Shown here one piece after another: positions 62,706-64,000 of a DNA stretch of 64,000 nt. The translations under genes and the position numbers were made by a program. The notes below the pieces were generated by a model, which saw only the letters and a list, made by a program, of their open reading frames with translations, had not been told where the DNA came from and did no database searches. How positions within the stretch are numbered: position 1 is the first letter of the stretch; every line of letters starts with the position of its first letter. Origin of the DNA: Streptomyces sp. NBC_00620 (GTDB lineage Bacteria; Actinomycetota; Actinomycetes; Streptomycetales; Streptomycetaceae); the NCBI RefSeq assembly GCF_026341825.1, contig NZ_JAPENY010000002.1, positions 248,001-312,000 on the forward strand, given 5' to 3'.

Positions 62706-63365
62706 GTGGCAGAGGCGGAGCGCATCATCGGTACGCCGGACATCCCAGGGGCGGCGGGATCCGGGCCGGAGCAGTCCGACGAGAACGCGGCGTCGGGCGA
62801 CGGCTCCGGCTCGGACGGGTCGGCCCCGGCCGAGCGGTCCGGCGCGGACGGGACCGCGACCCCGGACGAGCGGCCGAAGGGCAAGCGCAGGATCGCCGTC
62901 CTGTTCACGGTCGCCGCCCTGGCGTACGTCCTCGACCTCGTCAGCAAGATGATCGTGGTCGCGAAGCTGGAGCACCACGACTCGATCGAGATCATCGGGG
63001 ACTGGCTGAAGTTCGAGGCGATCCGCAACGCGGGCGCGGCCTTCGGTCTCGGTGAGGCCTTCACCATCATCTTCACGGTGATCGCGGCGGCCGTGATCGT
63101 GGTGATCGCCAGGTTGGCGCGCAAGCTGTACAGCCTGCCCTGGGCGATCGCGCTCGGCCTGCTCCTCGGCGGCGCGCTCGGGAACCTGACCGACCGGATC
63201 TTCCGCTCGCCGGGCGTCTTCGAGGGTGCGGTCGTCGACTTCATCGCGCCCAAGCACTTCGCGGTCTTCAACCTGGCCGACTCGGCGATCGTCTGCGGCG
63301 GCATCCTGATCGTGCTGCTGTCCTTCCGCGGGCTCGACCCGGACGGAACCGTCCACAAGGACTGA
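62706..63365 (+). CDS. lspA: Lipoprotein signal peptidase LspA
   Basis: A 219-residue aspartic membrane protease (signal peptidase II) that removes lipoprotein signal peptides. The N-terminal ~55 residues are a disordered Gly/Ser/Asp-rich extension, followed by four TM helices. Conserved regions are [25 protein letters not shown], the catalytic Asp in [12 protein letters not shown] and the second Asp in [12 protein letters not shown] 62706 has GAGGGA upstream. The stop region is tandemly duplicated. rluD follows about 115 bases later, the usual bacterial order. Confidence 0.95.
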   Translation: MAEAERIIGTPDIPGAAGSGPEQSDENAASGDGSGSDGSAPAERSGADGTATPDERPKGKRRIAVLFTVAALAYVLDLVSKMIVVAKLEHHDSIEIIGDWLKFEAIRNAGAAFGLGEAFTIIFTVIAAAVIVVIARLARKLYSLPWAIALGLLLGGALGNLTDRIFRSPGVFEGAVVDFIAPKHFAVFNLADSAIVCGGILIVLLSFRGLDPDGTVHKD

Positions 63366-63388
63366 GCCTCACCCTCCACAAGGACTGA
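63348..63388 (+). repeat. Tandem duplication spanning the lspA stop codon
   Basis: ACCGTCCACAAGGACTGA (63348-63365) is repeated as ACCCTCCACAAGGACTGA (63371-63388). The copies match at 17 of 18 bases with a 23-base period, and the second stop lies outside the gene. Confidence 0.8.
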
Positions 63389-63480
63389 TCCGCCGGGACG
63401 GCGTACGGAGCCCTCCGCGCGTACTGATGTTCGGGCTGTGGTCGGGCGGTGTCGGACCCGTCCGGCATACTCGACGGGTG

Positions 63481-64000
63481 AGCACCATTCCCGAGATCCG
63501 TAACCTGCCCGTGCCCGACGGTCTGGAGGGCGAGCGTGTCGACGCCGCCATCTCCCGTATGTTCGGCTTCTCCCGCACGAAGGCCGCCGAGCTCGCCGCG
63601 GCGGGGAAGGTCACGGTCGACGGCTCGGTGGTCGGCAAGTCCGAGCGGGTGCACGGCGGCGCCTGGCTCGAGGTGGAGATGCCGCAGGCCCCCGCCCCGG
63701 TGCAGATCGTGGCCGAGCCCGTCGAGGGCATGGAGATCATCCATGACGACGACGACATCGTCGTGATCGTGAAGCCGGTCGGCGTCGCCGCGCACCCGAG
63801 CCCCGGCTGGACCGGGACCACCGTCATCGGCGGCCTCGCCGCCGCGGGCTACCGGATCTCGACCTCCGGTGCCGCCGAGCGCCAGGGCATCGTGCACCGG
63901 CTCGACGTCGGCACCTCCGGCCTGATGGTGGTGGCCAAGTCGGAGCGCGCGTACACGTCGCTGAAGCGCCAGTTCAAGGAGCGCGTCGTCGACAAGCGCT
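63481..64000 (+). CDS. rluD: 23S rRNA pseudouridine synthase RluD (partial, 3' end missing)
   Basis: The window ends within this gene; 173 codons are visible with no stop. The S4 RNA-binding domain is at residues ~15-75 ([31 protein letters not shown]). The pseudouridine synthase domain starts [22 protein letters not shown], and the catalytic Asp143 is in [19 protein letters not shown] 63481 begins [15 protein letters not shown] after a TACTCGACGG leader. It would isomerise uridines of 23S helix 69 and is normally downstream of lspA. Confidence 0.92.

Overview
The window is a GC-rich actinobacterial chromosome segment. GTG and TTG starts are frequent and genes are tightly packed. LL-DAP-type cell-wall synthesis, ylmD/E/sepF/ylmG/divIVA after ftsZ, a MacRS-type two-component system and a trpEG leader peptide together point to Streptomyces. 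From memory, the gene order matches the core-chromosome block of S. coelicolor around SCO2073-SCO2124, reversed relative to that numbering. No tRNA, rRNA, insertion sequence, prophage or CRISPR array was found.

Layout. (1) 1-6.7 kb: a membrane protein and an alpha/beta hydrolase on the minus strand, then PlsC-like acyltransferase, macS-macR, a phosphofructokinase with pyrophosphate-type residues, and a D-lactate-dehydrogenase-like enzyme. (2) 6.6-11.6 kb: aromatic amino acid entry points. trpEG has a three-Trp leader peptide and attenuator; a secreted DUF1906 protein lacks a normal start codon; aroH has a palindrome over its start codon. (3) 11.6-14.7 kb: iron and metal genes (Bfd-like ferredoxin behind an iron box, bacterioferritin, a molybdopterin oxidoreductase-like protein, DUF4396 behind a CsoR-type operator) and nfo. 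(4) 14.8-24.4 kb: PASTA kinase, thiO-thiS-thiG behind a TPP riboswitch, a FAD reductase, an Rv2175c-like regulator, thiE, metF and a Tyr/Gln-rich membrane protein. (5) 24.4-32.9 kb: CrtI-like oxidoreductase, DUF4126, a TetR-ABC-YhgE export operon with its operator, a HEPN protein, a methyltransferase and DUF3040. (6) 33.2-38.9 kb: moxR-DUF58-transglutaminase operon and a beta-carbonic anhydrase. (7) 39-57.3 kb: the division and cell wall cluster rsmH-ftsL-ftsI-murE-murF-mraY-murD-ftsW-murG-ftsQ-ftsZ-pgeF-yggS-sepF-ylmG-divIVA, with many 4-bp stop/start overlaps that imply translational coupling. (8) 57.3-64 kb: a repeat-rich gap, T-box-controlled ileS, a Lys/Ala-tailed DksA-like protein, lspA, and a partial rluD that runs off the end.

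Cis-regulation is unusually varied: a peptide attenuator, a TPP riboswitch, a translational T-box, an iron box, a CsoR-type palindrome, a TetR operator and several start-proximal hairpins. The observation I consider most likely to be new is a degenerate tandem repeat of about 31-32 bp between rsmH and ftsL whose last unit is the ftsL start region itself. Other notable points are an altered class I signature (GAHH) in IleRS, a D104/K125 phosphofructokinase, a 71-bp tandem repeat beside ileS, and short tandem duplications that copy the stop codons of thiE and lspA.
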